From Streptacidiphilus albus JL83 (GTDB taxonomy: Bacteria; Actinomycetota; Actinomycetes; Streptomycetales; Streptomycetaceae), in contig NZ_JQML01000001.1 in NCBI RefSeq assembly GCF_000744705.1, positions 1,302,001-1,366,000 of the forward strand: a DNA stretch of 64,000 nt. Direction: 5' to 3'. Under the pieces are notes generated by a model. The model saw only the letters and a program-made list of their open reading frames with translations. It did not search any database and had not been told where the DNA came from. Shown here piece after piece: positions 17,172 to 26,239 of this stretch (its first letter is position 1; every line of letters starts with the position of its first letter). A program made the position numbers and the translations under genes.

Positions 17172-18946
17172 CCGGTCATGTTGTAGGTGCCGAAGCCGTT
17201 CTCCACCGGGCCGCCGGTGTTGTTGATGCAGTGCAGGATGCCTCCGCCGCCGACGCCGTTGAGGCAGACGATCATCAGGTCGGTGAAGACCACACCGGGC
17301 GTGTCCGGGACCTCGTAGGCCCGGTCGGTGTAGATGTCGGCCTGCAGGTCGAAGTAGCAGTAGCTGCCCAGTCCCCAGGCCAGGTGGTCGCTGACGGAGT
17401 CGGCGACCTTGTAGGCGGCGTAGCCGTTGGTGCCGTCGTGGACCCAGGCGGACTGGGTCGGGACGTCGTAGGGGTGCTCGTTCTGGAAGAAGTAGGTGCG
17501 GCCGTGCTCGCCGTTCCAGAGCACCTCGTACTTCTGGTAGTGCTCGACGGCCAGGCCGTAGGCGGTGACCCGGTCGCCGTTGACGAGGAAGCCGGTGTCG
17601 GCCGGGTTGACCGACCAGCCCACGGTGCCGTCGTTGCCGTGGTCGGCCCGCCAGAGCCAGAGGTTGTCGCAGATCACGTCGTTGCTGTCGAGCTGGATGC
17701 TGACCGCGGCGCCACCGGCGACGGCGCCGCCGATGCGGGCGTAGACGTCGAAGAGCACGGTGGGGTTGTCGGCGTGCCGGGCCCGGCTGCGGCCGTGGCC
17801 GACCCGGAGCAGCACCGGCGAGTCGGCGGAGGCGGCCTCCAGGATCACCCCGGCGACGGAGACCCCGCCGACGTCGGCCACCTCGATCAGCGAGTTGCCG
17901 TGCGTGGCCTGGAGGGTGGCCAGGCCGAGTCCGAGGACGACGGTGCTGGTCCGGGTCACCCGGAGCGGCGCGGAGAGGGCGTAGACGCCCGGGGTGAGCA
18001 GCAGGTGCAGCCCCCGGTCGAGGGCCTGGTTGAGGGTGGCGGCGGAGTCGCCGGGCCGGGCCACGTGGAAGCGGTCCAGCGGGATGCTGTACCCCTTCGC
18101 CCGGCCGCCCGCCCAACTGGTCCCGGCCGAGTTGCTGCGGAGCGCGGGCACGAAGACCTGGTAGCGGCCGTGCGCGTCGACCGTGAGGAAGGGCTTCTCC
18201 CGAACGGTCGGGGTCTCGTCGACCGTGGTGAAGGGGGGATCGGGGAAGCTCTGGGCCGGGGCGCCCTCGGTGCCGACGAAGACCATGTTCCAGTTGGAGC
18301 CGGTCCAGCTGCCGAAGCTGTCGTTGCGGGACAGCCACTGCTGCTGCGAACCCGACTGGACCTGGCCGTCGACCACGCTGTCGGCCAGGAATCCGCCGCT
18401 GGACCACTGGTTGCCGGGCGGGCTGGGCCAGAGCGACAGGTCGCCCTTGATGTGCGCCCGGCGCATCGGCCCGGCCTGGGCCACCGCCCAGCGGTCCAGC
18501 CCGTCCGGCGGGACGATGCAGAGGTTCTCGGCGCAGCGCCAGAAGTCCTGCGTCCCGTTGCCCTGCAACCACTGCGCGTCGACCGTGACATGACCGTTGA
18601 TCACCACGTCGTCCGGGCTGTCGCCGAGGCCCAGCACATGGGTGTAGAAGCCGACGTTGACATCGACGTTGTAGCTGCCCGGCCGGAAGGCCAGCGCATA
18701 CCGCTCGGTGCCGAACTGGTTGGACTGCTGAGTGTTGAACACGGCGTCGACCTGGGCCTGAATCGCCGCGTCGCCCATGGAGGGGTCGAAGACCAGGACG
18801 TTGGCGCCCAGGTCCGCGGCTCCACGGCCGTGGCCGGCCGGTGACGAGGCGAGGGCGGATCCGGCCGAGAGCTCGCCGACCAGCGGCAGCGCGGCGACGA
18901 CGGCCGCACCGCGGAGCACGGCACGACGGGTGGGGAAGTTGGACAT
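17144..18946 (-). CDS. Tat-exported right-handed beta-helix protein (pectate-lyase-like)
   Basis: 600 residues. The N-terminus NFPTRRAVLRGAAVVAALP is a twin-arginine signal, cleaved near ALA-SS. The body (ANVLVFDPSMGDAAIQAQV, FRPGSYNVDVNVGFYTHVLG, HGNSLIEVADVGG, VEHYQKYEVLWNGEHG) matches a streptomycete family with beta-helix repeats that is often auto-named adenylyl cyclase or coagulation factor 5/8 protein; no cyclase motif is present. A glycan-active role is more likely. The ATG at 18946 has AGGGAG upstream. A LacI-type palindrome lies 56 bp upstream. Confidence 0.8.
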   Translation of the reverse strand: MSNFPTRRAVLRGAAVVAALPLVGELSAGSALASSPAGHGRGAADLGANVLVFDPSMGDAAIQAQVDAVFNTQQSNQFGTERYALAFRPGSYNVDVNVGFYTHVLGLGDSPDDVVINGHVTVDAQWLQGNGTQDFWRCAENLCIVPPDGLDRWAVAQAGPMRRAHIKGDLSLWPSPPGNQWSSGGFLADSVVDGQVQSGSQQQWLSRNDSFGSWTGSNWNMVFVGTEGAPAQSFPDPPFTTVDETPTVREKPFLTVDAHGRYQVFVPALRSNSAGTSWAGGRAKGYSIPLDRFHVARPGDSAATLNQALDRGLHLLLTPGVYALSAPLRVTRTSTVVLGLGLATLQATHGNSLIEVADVGGVSVAGVILEAASADSPVLLRVGHGRSRARHADNPTVLFDVYARIGGAVAGGAAVSIQLDSNDVICDNLWLWRADHGNDGTVGWSVNPADTGFLVNGDRVTAYGLAVEHYQKYEVLWNGEHGRTYFFQNEHPYDVPTQSAWVHDGTNGYAAYKVADSVSDHLAWGLGSYCYFDLQADIYTDRAYEVPDTPGVVFTDLMIVCLNGVGGGGILHCINNTGGPVENGFGTYNMTGYSNGVGSD

Positions 18947-19001
18947 GGCTCTCCCTGGCGAGGTGGTTGGGGAGGGTGCTGCGGCTCGTCCTGGAGCGCA
19001 A

Positions 19002-19013
19002 GAGAGCGCTCTC
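19002..19013. promoter_or_regulatory. LacI-family-like operator
   Basis: GAGAGCGCTCTC is a perfect 12-bp palindrome with a central CG, the layout of LacI-family sites in streptomycetes. It lies between the beta-helix gene and the divergent GH38 mannosidase gene and could control both. Confidence 0.6.
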
Positions 19014-19191
19014 AGGGGGAAGTGAAGCAGGTGGGCCATACAGCGTCAATAGCCTGTAGGCGGCGGCAGTTCACCCGTGCCGCTGCGTTCACTGGTCGAA
19101 CGGAGCGACGCCCGCGCGGAATGGCCGGTCCGGTTGCGTCCGCGGGGCGCGTTCCGTGCCTATTCTGGACATCCCGAGTAAGGACTCGCGC

Positions 19192-22100
19192 ATGCACGAC
19201 GATCGCCTGCTCGCCGAGGCACGGCTCGAACGGATGCTGTCCCAGCGCATCCGGCCCGCCGTCCACACCGCCTCCGTGCCGCTGGAACTGACGGCCTGGC
19301 AGGTCCCCGACGAGCCGGTGCCGGTCGCCGAGGCCATGGCCGGACTGGAGGCCGAGGGACGCCCCTTCGCGGTGGGCGAGCGCTGGGGTCGGCCGTGGTC
19401 CACGCTGTGGATCCGGGCCACCGGCGAGGTGCCGGCCGAGTGGGCCGGGCGGCGGGTGGAGGCGGTGTTCGACCTCGGGTTCGTCGGCGCCTGGCCGGGC
19501 CATCAGGCCGAGGCCCTGGTCCACGACGCGGACGGACGGCCGCTCAAGGGCATCGAGCCGCAGAACCAGTACGTGCCGGTGGCGCAGCGGGCCGAGGGCG
19601 GCGAGCGGGTCCACCTGCTGCTGGAGGCCGCCGCCAACCCCGACGTCCTGGGGAACGGCTTCGTCCGCCCCACCCCCTTCGGCGACAAGCTCACCGCGCC
19701 GGCCGACCCGCTCTACACCATGGCCCGCGCCGACCTCGCCGTCCTGGACGAGGACGTCTGGCACCTGGCGCTCGACCTGGAGGTGGCCGGCGGAGTGATG
19801 CACGAGCTGTCGACCGGCGACCCGCGCCGGCACGAGCTGCTGCGCGCCGTCGACCACGCCCTGGACGCCGTCGATCCGCTGGACGTGCCGGGCACCGCCG
19901 CCGAGGCCCGCGCCCGGCTGGTCGAGGTGCTGGCCCGACCGGCCCACGCCAGCGCCCACACCGTCGCCGCCGTCGGCCACGCCCATATCGACAGCGCCTG
20001 GCTCTGGCCGCTCCGCGAGACCGAGCGCAAGGCGGCCCGGACCTTCGCCAATGTGACCGCCCTGGCGCAGCAGTACCCCGACTTCGTCTTCGCCTGCTCG
20101 CAGGCCCAGCAGTACGCCTGGGTGCGGGACCGCTGGCCGGAGATCTACCGGCGGATGCAGGAGGCGGCACGGGCCGGGCAGTGGGCGCCGGTCGGCGGAA
20201 TGTGGGTCGAGGCGGACGGCAACCTGCCCGGCGGCGAGGCGCTGGCCCGTCAACTGGTGCACGGCAAGCGCTTCTTCGCCGAGGAGTTCGGCGTGGAGTG
20301 CGAGGGGGTGTGGCTGCCGGACTCCTTCGGCTACACCGCCGCCTTCCCGCAGCTGGCGCTGCTCGCCGGGATGAACTGGTTCCTCACCCAGAAGATCTCC
20401 TGGAACCAGAGCAACTCCTTTCCGCACCACACCTTCTGGTGGGAGGGGATCGACGGCAGCCGGGTGTTCACCCACTTCCCCTCCGTCGACACCTACAACG
20501 CGGTGCTGTCCGGACGGGAGTTGGCGCACGCCGAGCGCAACTACCGGGAGAAGGGCCGCGGCACCCGCTCGCTCGCGCCCTTCGGCCACGGCGACGGCGG
20601 GGGCGGCCCCACCCGCGAGATGATGGAGCGGGCCCGCCGGCTGCGCGACCTGGAGGGCTCGCCCCGGGTGGAGGTGCAGCACCCCAACCGCTTCTTCGCC
20701 GACGCCCGGGCCGAGTACCCGGACGCCCCGGTCTGGGTCGGCGAGCTGTACCTGGAGCTGCACCGCGCGACCTACACCAGCCAGGCCCGCACCAAGTCCG
20801 GCAACCGCCGCAGCGAGCACCTGCTGCGCGAGGCCGAGCTGTGGTCGGCGACGGCCGCCGTCCACGCCGTCCACGCCGGGTTCGGCTATCCGTACCAGCG
20901 GTTGGACCGGCTGTGGAAGACCGTGCTGCTGCACCAGTTCCACGACATCCTGCCCGGCAGCTCCATCGCCTGGGTGCACCGCGAGGCCGAGGCGACCCAT
21001 GCGGCCGTGGCCGCCGAGCTGAACGCGATCATCGCCGAGGCCCGTGCCGCGCTCGCCGACGGCGGCAGCGGCAGCGGCAGCGCCGGGACGTCGGTGCTGA
21101 ACGCCTCACCACGCGAACGGACGGAGGTGGTCGCCGTCACCGCCCCGGCCGCCGCCCCGCCCGGTGCCCGCAGCCAGCCCCTGGCCGACGGCCGCACCGC
21201 CGTGCTGACCCGTGTCCCCGGCTCCGGTGCGGCCCCGCTCGGCGCGCCGCCGGACCGACAGCCCGCCGAGGTGACGGTCGGTCGGGCGGACGGGCGGATC
21301 GTGCTGGACAACGGCCTGGTCCGGCTGGTCGTCGACGCCGACGGGCTGCTCAGCTCCGTCCGCGACCTGGTCGCCGACCGCGAGGCGCTGGCCCCGGGCG
21401 CTCCCGGCAACCTGCTCCAGCTCCACACCGACCTGCCCAACCACTGGGACGCCTGGGACATCGACGCCCACTACCGGCGCCGGCGCACCGACCTGACCGA
21501 CGCCGAGGCGGTGGAGGTCGTCGCCGAGGGCCCGCTGCGCGCCGCCGTCCGGATCGAGCGCGGTTTCGGCGACTCCCGGATCGTGCAGACCGTCACCCTG
21601 GACTGCGGCAGCCCGCGCGTCGACATCGACACCGAGGTCGACTGGCACGAGCGCGAGAAGATCCTCAAGGCCGCGTTCCCGCTGGACATCCGGGCCGACC
21701 ACGCCGCCTCCGAGATCCAGTTCGGCCATGTCCGGCGTCCCACCCACACCAACACCAGTTGGGACGCGGCCCGCTTCGAGGTCTGCCAGCACCGCTGGAC
21801 CCACCTCGGCGAGCCCGGCTACGGCATCGCCGTGGTCAACGACTCCACCTACGGCCTCGACGTCACCCGCGACGTCCGCGCGGACGGCGGCACCACCACC
21901 ACGCTGCGGCTCAGCCTGCTCCGCGCGCCCCGCGTCCCCGACCCGGGCACCGACCAGGGCCGGCACCGCCTCCGCTACGCCCTGCTGCCGGGCGCCGGCG
22001 TCGCGGACGCCGTCGCGGCCGGCTACGCGCTCAACCTCCCGCTGCGGACCGGCCCGGCGACCGTCCCGTTCGCCCCGCTCGTGACCACCGACGGCGCGGC

Positions 22101-22344
22101 CGTCGTGATCGAGGCGGTGAAGCTGGCCGACGACGGCAGCGGCGACGTGGTCGTCCGGCTCTACGAATCCCTCGGCGGCCGAGCCGCCACCCGCCTCCGA
22201 CCGGCCTTCGCCGTGGCCCAGGCCCGAACCACCGACCTGCTGGAACGCCCGCTCCCCGAACCGCCGCTCCCCCTGACGGACGACGGCGCCGTCCCGCTCA
22301 CCCTCCGCCCCTTCCAGGTGCTGACGCTGCGGCTGCGCCGATAG
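19192..22344 (+). CDS. GH38 alpha-mannosidase
   Basis: 1050-residue retaining alpha-mannosidase. An N-terminal beta-sandwich (about 1-250) precedes the catalytic barrel with the zinc motif GHAHIDSAWLWPLRET near residue 265, the nucleophile Asp in WLPDSFGYTAAFPQ and the late zinc ligands in HQFHDILPGSS. C-terminal sandwich domains follow. No signal peptide is seen, so it is cytoplasmic and likely trims imported mannosides. The ATG at 19192 has AGGA eight bases upstream. Its last 33 bases are duplicated beyond the MurG-like gene. Confidence 0.93.
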   Translation: MHDDRLLAEARLERMLSQRIRPAVHTASVPLELTAWQVPDEPVPVAEAMAGLEAEGRPFAVGERWGRPWSTLWIRATGEVPAEWAGRRVEAVFDLGFVGAWPGHQAEALVHDADGRPLKGIEPQNQYVPVAQRAEGGERVHLLLEAAANPDVLGNGFVRPTPFGDKLTAPADPLYTMARADLAVLDEDVWHLALDLEVAGGVMHELSTGDPRRHELLRAVDHALDAVDPLDVPGTAAEARARLVEVLARPAHASAHTVAAVGHAHIDSAWLWPLRETERKAARTFANVTALAQQYPDFVFACSQAQQYAWVRDRWPEIYRRMQEAARAGQWAPVGGMWVEADGNLPGGEALARQLVHGKRFFAEEFGVECEGVWLPDSFGYTAAFPQLALLAGMNWFLTQKISWNQSNSFPHHTFWWEGIDGSRVFTHFPSVDTYNAVLSGRELAHAERNYREKGRGTRSLAPFGHGDGGGGPTREMMERARRLRDLEGSPRVEVQHPNRFFADARAEYPDAPVWVGELYLELHRATYTSQARTKSGNRRSEHLLREAELWSATAAVHAVHAGFGYPYQRLDRLWKTVLLHQFHDILPGSSIAWVHREAEATHAAVAAELNAIIAEARAALADGGSGSGSAGTSVLNASPRERTEVVAVTAPAAAPPGARSQPLADGRTAVLTRVPGSGAAPLGAPPDRQPAEVTVGRADGRIVLDNGLVRLVVDADGLLSSVRDLVADREALAPGAPGNLLQLHTDLPNHWDAWDIDAHYRRRRTDLTDAEAVEVVAEGPLRAAVRIERGFGDSRIVQTVTLDCGSPRVDIDTEVDWHEREKILKAAFPLDIRADHAASEIQFGHVRRPTHTNTSWDAARFEVCQHRWTHLGEPGYGIAVVNDSTYGLDVTRDVRADGGTTTTLRLSLLRAPRVPDPGTDQGRHRLRYALLPGAGVADAVAAGYALNLPLRTGPATVPFAPLVTTDGAAVVIEAVKLADDGSGDVVVRLYESLGGRAATRLRPAFAVAQARTTDLLERPLPEPPLPLTDDGAVPLTLRPFQVLTLRLRR
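22310..22342 (+). repeat. Direct repeat copy 1 (mannosidase 3' end)
   Basis: This 33-bp segment encodes the last residues (FQVLTLRLRR) of the mannosidase and recurs at 23588-23620 with one difference (G at 22320, A at 23598). The two copies bracket the MurG-like gene. Confidence 0.9.
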
Positions 22345-22413
22345 CCGCCGCCTGCGGGTGTGGCGAGGTCGTGGCGGTTAATGTGGTGCCCTACGAGCGA
22401 GTTGGGAGTTTTG

Positions 22414-23586
22414 ATGGGTTTCGGTACAGGTGCTGCTCAGCCGTTTCGTCTGATCGTCACGGGCGGGGGAACGGGCGGCCACACCTATCCGGCACTCACT
22501 GCGGTCCGGGCGCTGCAGGCGCGGCTGTCCGCCTCCGGGCGGGCGCTTGACGTGCTGTGGGTGGGTACAGCGGAGGGCTTGGAAGCGCGGGTCGCAGCAG
22601 CGGAGGGCATTGCGTTCCGGACGGTGGCAACGGGGAAGATCCGTAGGTCGGGCAACCCGCTGAAGCTGGTGTCACCGCAGAACGTCCGGGACATGGGTCG
22701 GGTGCCGCTCGGGGCGGCACAGGCCCGCACGATCGTGGCGGATTTCACGCCGTCGGTGGTGTTCTCCACCGGCGGCTACGTGGCGGTACCGGTGGGGCTG
22801 GCTGCGCGGATGTGCCGTCGGCCGCTGGTGGTGCACGAGCAGACGGTTCGGCTGGGGCTGGCGAACCGGGCGCTGGTGCGGACCGCGGCGCGGGTCGCGC
22901 TGTCGTCCGAGGCCTCGCTGGAACTGCTGCCGGATGCGGTGCGCTCCTCGGCGGTGGTGACGGGTAACCCGGTGCGGCCTGCGGTGCTGAACGGGCACGC
23001 GCAGAAGGCGGTGGAGGCGTTGGGCCTCTACGGCTTCGACCAGCGGTTGCCGACCGTGTACGTGACGGGCGGGGCGCAGGGCTCGGTGCAGATCAACACG
23101 CTGGTCGCCGAGGTGCTGCCGTGGCTGCTGGAGCGGGCGAACGTGGTCCACCAGTGCGGGCCGGCGAATGTGGCGGCGCTGGAGTCGGTGGCGGCCGCGC
23201 TGCCAACGGAGTTGGCGGGGCGCTACCAGCTGACGGGGTTCGTGGCCGGGGAGGTCGGCGATGTGCTGGCGCTGGCGGACGTGGTGGTCTCGCGGAGCGG
23301 GGCGGGCACGATCAGCGAGCTGACCGCACTGGGCAAGGCGTCGGTGCTGATCCCGCTGGCGAGTGCGGCAGGCAACGAGCAGGCGCACAACGCCGCGCAC
23401 CTGCAGGCGCAGGGCGCGGCGGTGGCGCTGCTGGGCGAGACCGACGGGGAGCGGCTGCGCGAGGCGCTGGGTCCGCTGCTCGACGATCCCGCCAGGCGCG
23501 CTCAGGTCGCCGACCGGGCGCGGGCGCTGGGACGACCGGACGCCGCCGAGCGGCTGGTCGACGTGCTCCTGGACGCGGCCGGGTAG
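22414..23586 (+). CDS. Stand-alone MurG-like glycosyltransferase
   Basis: 390-residue GT-B enzyme related to MurG, which adds GlcNAc to lipid I. It has the N-terminal GGGTGGHTYPAL loop, FSTGGYVAVPV, HEQTVRLGLANR and the donor-binding SRSGAGTISELTALGKA with NEQAHNA. Canonical murG lies in a division cluster with ftsW/ftsQ, absent here, so this is a paralogue; it may glycosylate lipid I or another lipid-linked sugar. Codon use is looser (more A and T at third positions) than in its neighbours, and the gene is bracketed by the repeated mannosidase end, suggesting acquisition. The ATG at 22414 has GGGAG upstream. Confidence 0.85.
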   Translation: MGFGTGAAQPFRLIVTGGGTGGHTYPALTAVRALQARLSASGRALDVLWVGTAEGLEARVAAAEGIAFRTVATGKIRRSGNPLKLVSPQNVRDMGRVPLGAAQARTIVADFTPSVVFSTGGYVAVPVGLAARMCRRPLVVHEQTVRLGLANRALVRTAARVALSSEASLELLPDAVRSSAVVTGNPVRPAVLNGHAQKAVEALGLYGFDQRLPTVYVTGGAQGSVQINTLVAEVLPWLLERANVVHQCGPANVAALESVAAALPTELAGRYQLTGFVAGEVGDVLALADVVVSRSGAGTISELTALGKASVLIPLASAAGNEQAHNAAHLQAQGAAVALLGETDGERLREALGPLLDDPARRAQVADRARALGRPDAAERLVDVLLDAAG

Positions 23587-23587
23587 G

Positions 23588-23620
23588 CCTTCCAGGTACT
23601 GACGCTGCGGCTGCGCCGAT
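23588..23620 (+). repeat. Direct repeat copy 2
   Basis: Second copy of the mannosidase 3'-terminal 33 bp, beginning one base after the MurG-like stop codon. It has no reading frame role here. Confidence 0.9.
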
Positions 23621-23715
23621 CGGCGCCCGCCGGATAGCTCCGCACCGGGGCTGTCGGTGGTGCGGGGTACCGTGATCGGGTCAGGGAGCAGCTCGACCGG
23701 TACGGGGGACGCGTC

Positions 23716-24735
23716 ATGAAGCAGTCGGCCACAGGGGCTCTGCTGGGACTGGCCATCGGGGACGCCATGGGGTTCCCGACCGAGTTCAACAGCATCGCGC
23801 AGATCGAGGCGAAGTCGGGGCCCTGGCGGGGGCTGCCGCTCCCGGTACAGGGCGGGGTCTCCTACGTGACCGACGACACCCAGATGACGCTGGCGCTCGG
23901 CGAGGGGCTGGTCGAGGCGATGGCTCGGGGGCCGCTCAGCGCGGAGCTGCTGGAGCCGCCGGTGCGGGCGGCGTTCGTGGAGTGGTCCTACTCCCCCGAG
24001 AACAACCGGGCGCCGGGCATGACCTGCATGCGCGCCTGCGACGCGCTGGCGGGGCGCGGACCCTGGCAGGCGGCGAGCGAGAAGAACTCCAAGGGCTGCG
24101 GCGCCAATATGCGGGTGGCCCCGCTGGGCCTGGTCCCGGGGCTGACCCAGGACCAGCGCTCCGGCGCCGCGCAGCTCCAGTCCGGGCTGACGCACGGTCA
24201 TCCGACCGCCCTGGCCGCGAGCGAGCTGACGGCGCAGACGGTGTGGCTGCTGGCGCAGGGCGCGGCGCCCGGCGAGCTGCTGCCGCTGCTGCGCGCCCAC
24301 GCCCGGGAGAACCGGACGGTCTACCGGGCGGACTGGCTGGGCGATCTGGCCCTGCGCACCCAGGACCCGACACCGGAGGAGTTCATCGCCCGGGGCTGGG
24401 ACGAGTGCCTGGCGGTCCTGGACCGGCTGGACCGCGCCCTGGACGCGCCGGACCGGGAGGCCGACCCCTGCCTGGCCACCGGCGCGGGCTGGATAGCCGA
24501 GGAGGCCCTCGCCACCGGCCTGTTCTGCTTCCTGCTCTTCCCTGACGACCCGCAGTCGGTGGTCCGCCGGGGCGCGTACTCCTCGGGCGACTCCGACTCC
24601 ATCGCCGCCCTCGCCGGGGCCTTCGCCGGGGCCCACCTGGGCGCCGACGCCTGGCCCGACGAGTGGACCGGGACCATCGAGTACCGCGACCGGCTGCTGG
24701 CGCTCGGCCGTGCCTGGGACGCGCCGGTCGGCTGA
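23716..24735 (+). CDS. ADP-ribosylglycohydrolase family protein
   Basis: 339 residues with the DraG/ARH-like all-alpha fold: ATGALLGLAIGDAMGFPTEF at the N-terminus, VTDDTQMTLALGEGL holding metal ligands, and SGDSDSIAALAGAFAGAHLG near the C-terminus with the second metal cluster. These enzymes remove ADP-ribose from proteins or small molecules using two Mg2+ or Mn2+ ions. No ADP-ribosyltransferase gene is nearby, so its target is unknown. Confidence 0.9.
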   Translation: MKQSATGALLGLAIGDAMGFPTEFNSIAQIEAKSGPWRGLPLPVQGGVSYVTDDTQMTLALGEGLVEAMARGPLSAELLEPPVRAAFVEWSYSPENNRAPGMTCMRACDALAGRGPWQAASEKNSKGCGANMRVAPLGLVPGLTQDQRSGAAQLQSGLTHGHPTALAASELTAQTVWLLAQGAAPGELLPLLRAHARENRTVYRADWLGDLALRTQDPTPEEFIARGWDECLAVLDRLDRALDAPDREADPCLATGAGWIAEEALATGLFCFLLFPDDPQSVVRRGAYSSGDSDSIAALAGAFAGAHLGADAWPDEWTGTIEYRDRLLALGRAWDAPVG

Positions 24736-25161
24736 GCGGGCGCGGGGCGCGGCCCATGGCCGTGCCCGCATCGGAGAGTTGCACGTGAGGAGGGCCCAGG
24801 GCGCCGCCCGGGCCCTCCTCGGCATGCGCGGGGTCCGGTCAAAGCCGCGCAGCATCATTGACACTCTGCATGCCACTGCTCGAAGATGCTCAGTTAGTAG
24901 CACTTTCACGCACGTATGATCACACGGGCTGATTCGCAGTGTCGACAGGAGACTCGCCGTGGCTGTTCAGCATCGCGCAGCGAGCTCATCAGGGACTGTC
25001 GGCCGTGCGCGTCCAGCCGGTGACCGCCCACGTGCCGACCCTTCACCGCCCAGCACACCGCCCGGACGGCACACCGCAGTTCCGGGCCCGGAACCGCTCC
25101 GACCCTCCGTTTCCAGAACACGGTGCCGCCTCGGCGGCACCCATCCGCTGAGGCCATACCC
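24736..25161. other. Intergenic region, 426 bp
   Basis: After the ADP-ribosylglycohydrolase stop come a terminator (24787-24820) and an A/T-richer stretch (24840-24935) with TTGACA at 24858-24863 and a TATGAT hexamer at 24915-24920; the second is a reasonable -10 for the epimerase gene, implying a leader of about 230 bases. Short open frames exist, one with a GTG at 24959 after AGGAG, but their codon use is not coding-like. Confidence 0.5.
24787..24820 (+). terminator. Terminator after the ADP-ribosylglycohydrolase gene
   Basis: GAGGAGGGCCC (24787-24797) pairs with GGGCCCTCCTC (24810-24820), with an inner GGGC/GCCC stem. There is no U-tract, as is usual in streptomycetes. Confidence 0.75.
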
Positions 25162-26043
25162 ATGAACATGTTCGGATTCTCCGTCGTAGACCTACCCGCC
25201 CCACCGCTCGAAAGACTGCTCGAACTCGCCCAGGAGACCGGCTATCGCGGCCTGGAGCTGCGCTCCGGTCCCGGCGAGACGGTCCACCTCGGCCTCGACC
25301 GGGCCGAGCGCCAGCAGATCGCCGTCGCCTTCGACCGGGCCGGGGTCTCCCTGCTCGGGCTGGTCACCTCGCTCGACGTCACCGCCCCCGGCGAGGACGG
25401 ACAGCTGCTCGCCGAACTGCGCCGCCACATCTGGCTGGCCGCCGATGTCGGCGCCCGCTACCTCCGGGTTCTGCCGTGCGGCGCAGACACCGGTGGCAGC
25501 GGGTCCGGCGTCCGGGCCGAGCGCAGGCTCCGGGCCGTCGCCAGCCTGGCCGCGACCTGCGGGGTGCGGATCCTGCTGCAGACCCAGGACGCGCAGGACT
25601 CGGTGGGCCGGGTGGCCGGCCTGCTCGACCGGATCGGCGCGGCCGGGGTCGGTGCCTACTGGGACGTCCAGGGCACCCCGGAGCCGGGCGGGGACCTCCC
25701 CCGCGCCTATGCCCGGCTCGCCTCCCACCTGGGCTTCATCCAGGTCCACGACGTCCGGGAGCTCGCACCCGCCGGGGAGGGCACCGTCCCTGACGGCGCG
25801 CCGGGCCGGACGCCGGACGACGCGGCCGGACCGCCGGAGCTGCGGACGGCGCTGCGGACCGCCGTCGACAACGGCTACGACGGCTGGTTCGTCTGGAAGT
25901 ACGACGCCCGCCGCCCGCCGCAGCCGGACGGCTTCGCCCCGGCCCTCGCCGCCGGACGCGACTGGCTGGAGCGCACCACCTGCGCCTCGCGCTCGGGCCG
26001 AGCCCGACGACGGGCCGAGGTCGGCGCGGACACCCGCCACTGA
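25162..26043 (+). CDS. Sugar phosphate isomerase/epimerase-like TIM barrel
   Basis: 293 residues of the xylose isomerase-like AP_endonuc_2 fold. The N-terminus MFGFSVVDLPAPPLERLLEL, the QETGYRGLELRSG strand, ARYLRVLPCG and the metal-site regions GAYWDVQGTP and GFIQVHDV are typical. It probably isomerises or epimerises a sugar or cyclitol with a divalent metal. The ATG at 25162 has GAGG eight bases upstream. The last 25 residues are basic and probably unstructured. Confidence 0.8.
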   Translation: MNMFGFSVVDLPAPPLERLLELAQETGYRGLELRSGPGETVHLGLDRAERQQIAVAFDRAGVSLLGLVTSLDVTAPGEDGQLLAELRRHIWLAADVGARYLRVLPCGADTGGSGSGVRAERRLRAVASLAATCGVRILLQTQDAQDSVGRVAGLLDRIGAAGVGAYWDVQGTPEPGGDLPRAYARLASHLGFIQVHDVRELAPAGEGTVPDGAPGRTPDDAAGPPELRTALRTAVDNGYDGWFVWKYDARRPPQPDGFAPALAAGRDWLERTTCASRSGRARRRAEVGADTRH

Positions 26044-26149
26044 CCGGATTCCCAGGTGGCACCATCAGTCACAGGTGACCCAGCGGGCGAGGACGATGCG
26101 CAGCAACGATCCAGGCCAGGCGATGGCGGCGGCTTCTCGGCCGACCCCC

Positions 26150-26185
26150 GGCCGGCCTGTCCGGTGTGGCCGGCCTGTCCGGCGT
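26150..26185. repeat. 18-bp tandem duplication
   Basis: GGCCGGCCTGTCCGGTGT (26150-26167) is repeated at 26168-26185 with one change; flanking GACCGGACCGGCC can pair with it, giving a hairpin between the convergent epimerase and APC permease genes that may act as a terminator. Confidence 0.6.
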
Positions 26186-26239
26186 GACCGGACCGGCCGG
26201 CCGGGCGTACGACGAGTTCAACGCAGTGATCGTCTGCTG

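Noticed and set aside
16317-19049. A leftward frame of about 900 codons overlapping the beta-helix gene
   Set aside because: It is an Arg/Pro/Gly-rich shadow of the beta-helix protein frame and crosses an intergenic promoter region and two other genes.
22310-23620. attL/attR of a mobile element
   Set aside because: The repeats would fit, but there is no integrase, recombinase or phage gene between them, so only a duplication is claimed.
24959-25165. A 68-codon frame with GTG and AGGAG upstream
   Set aside because: Third-position base use is not coding-like, it is Arg/Pro/Ser-rich, and it overlaps the next gene's start. Left as a region note only.
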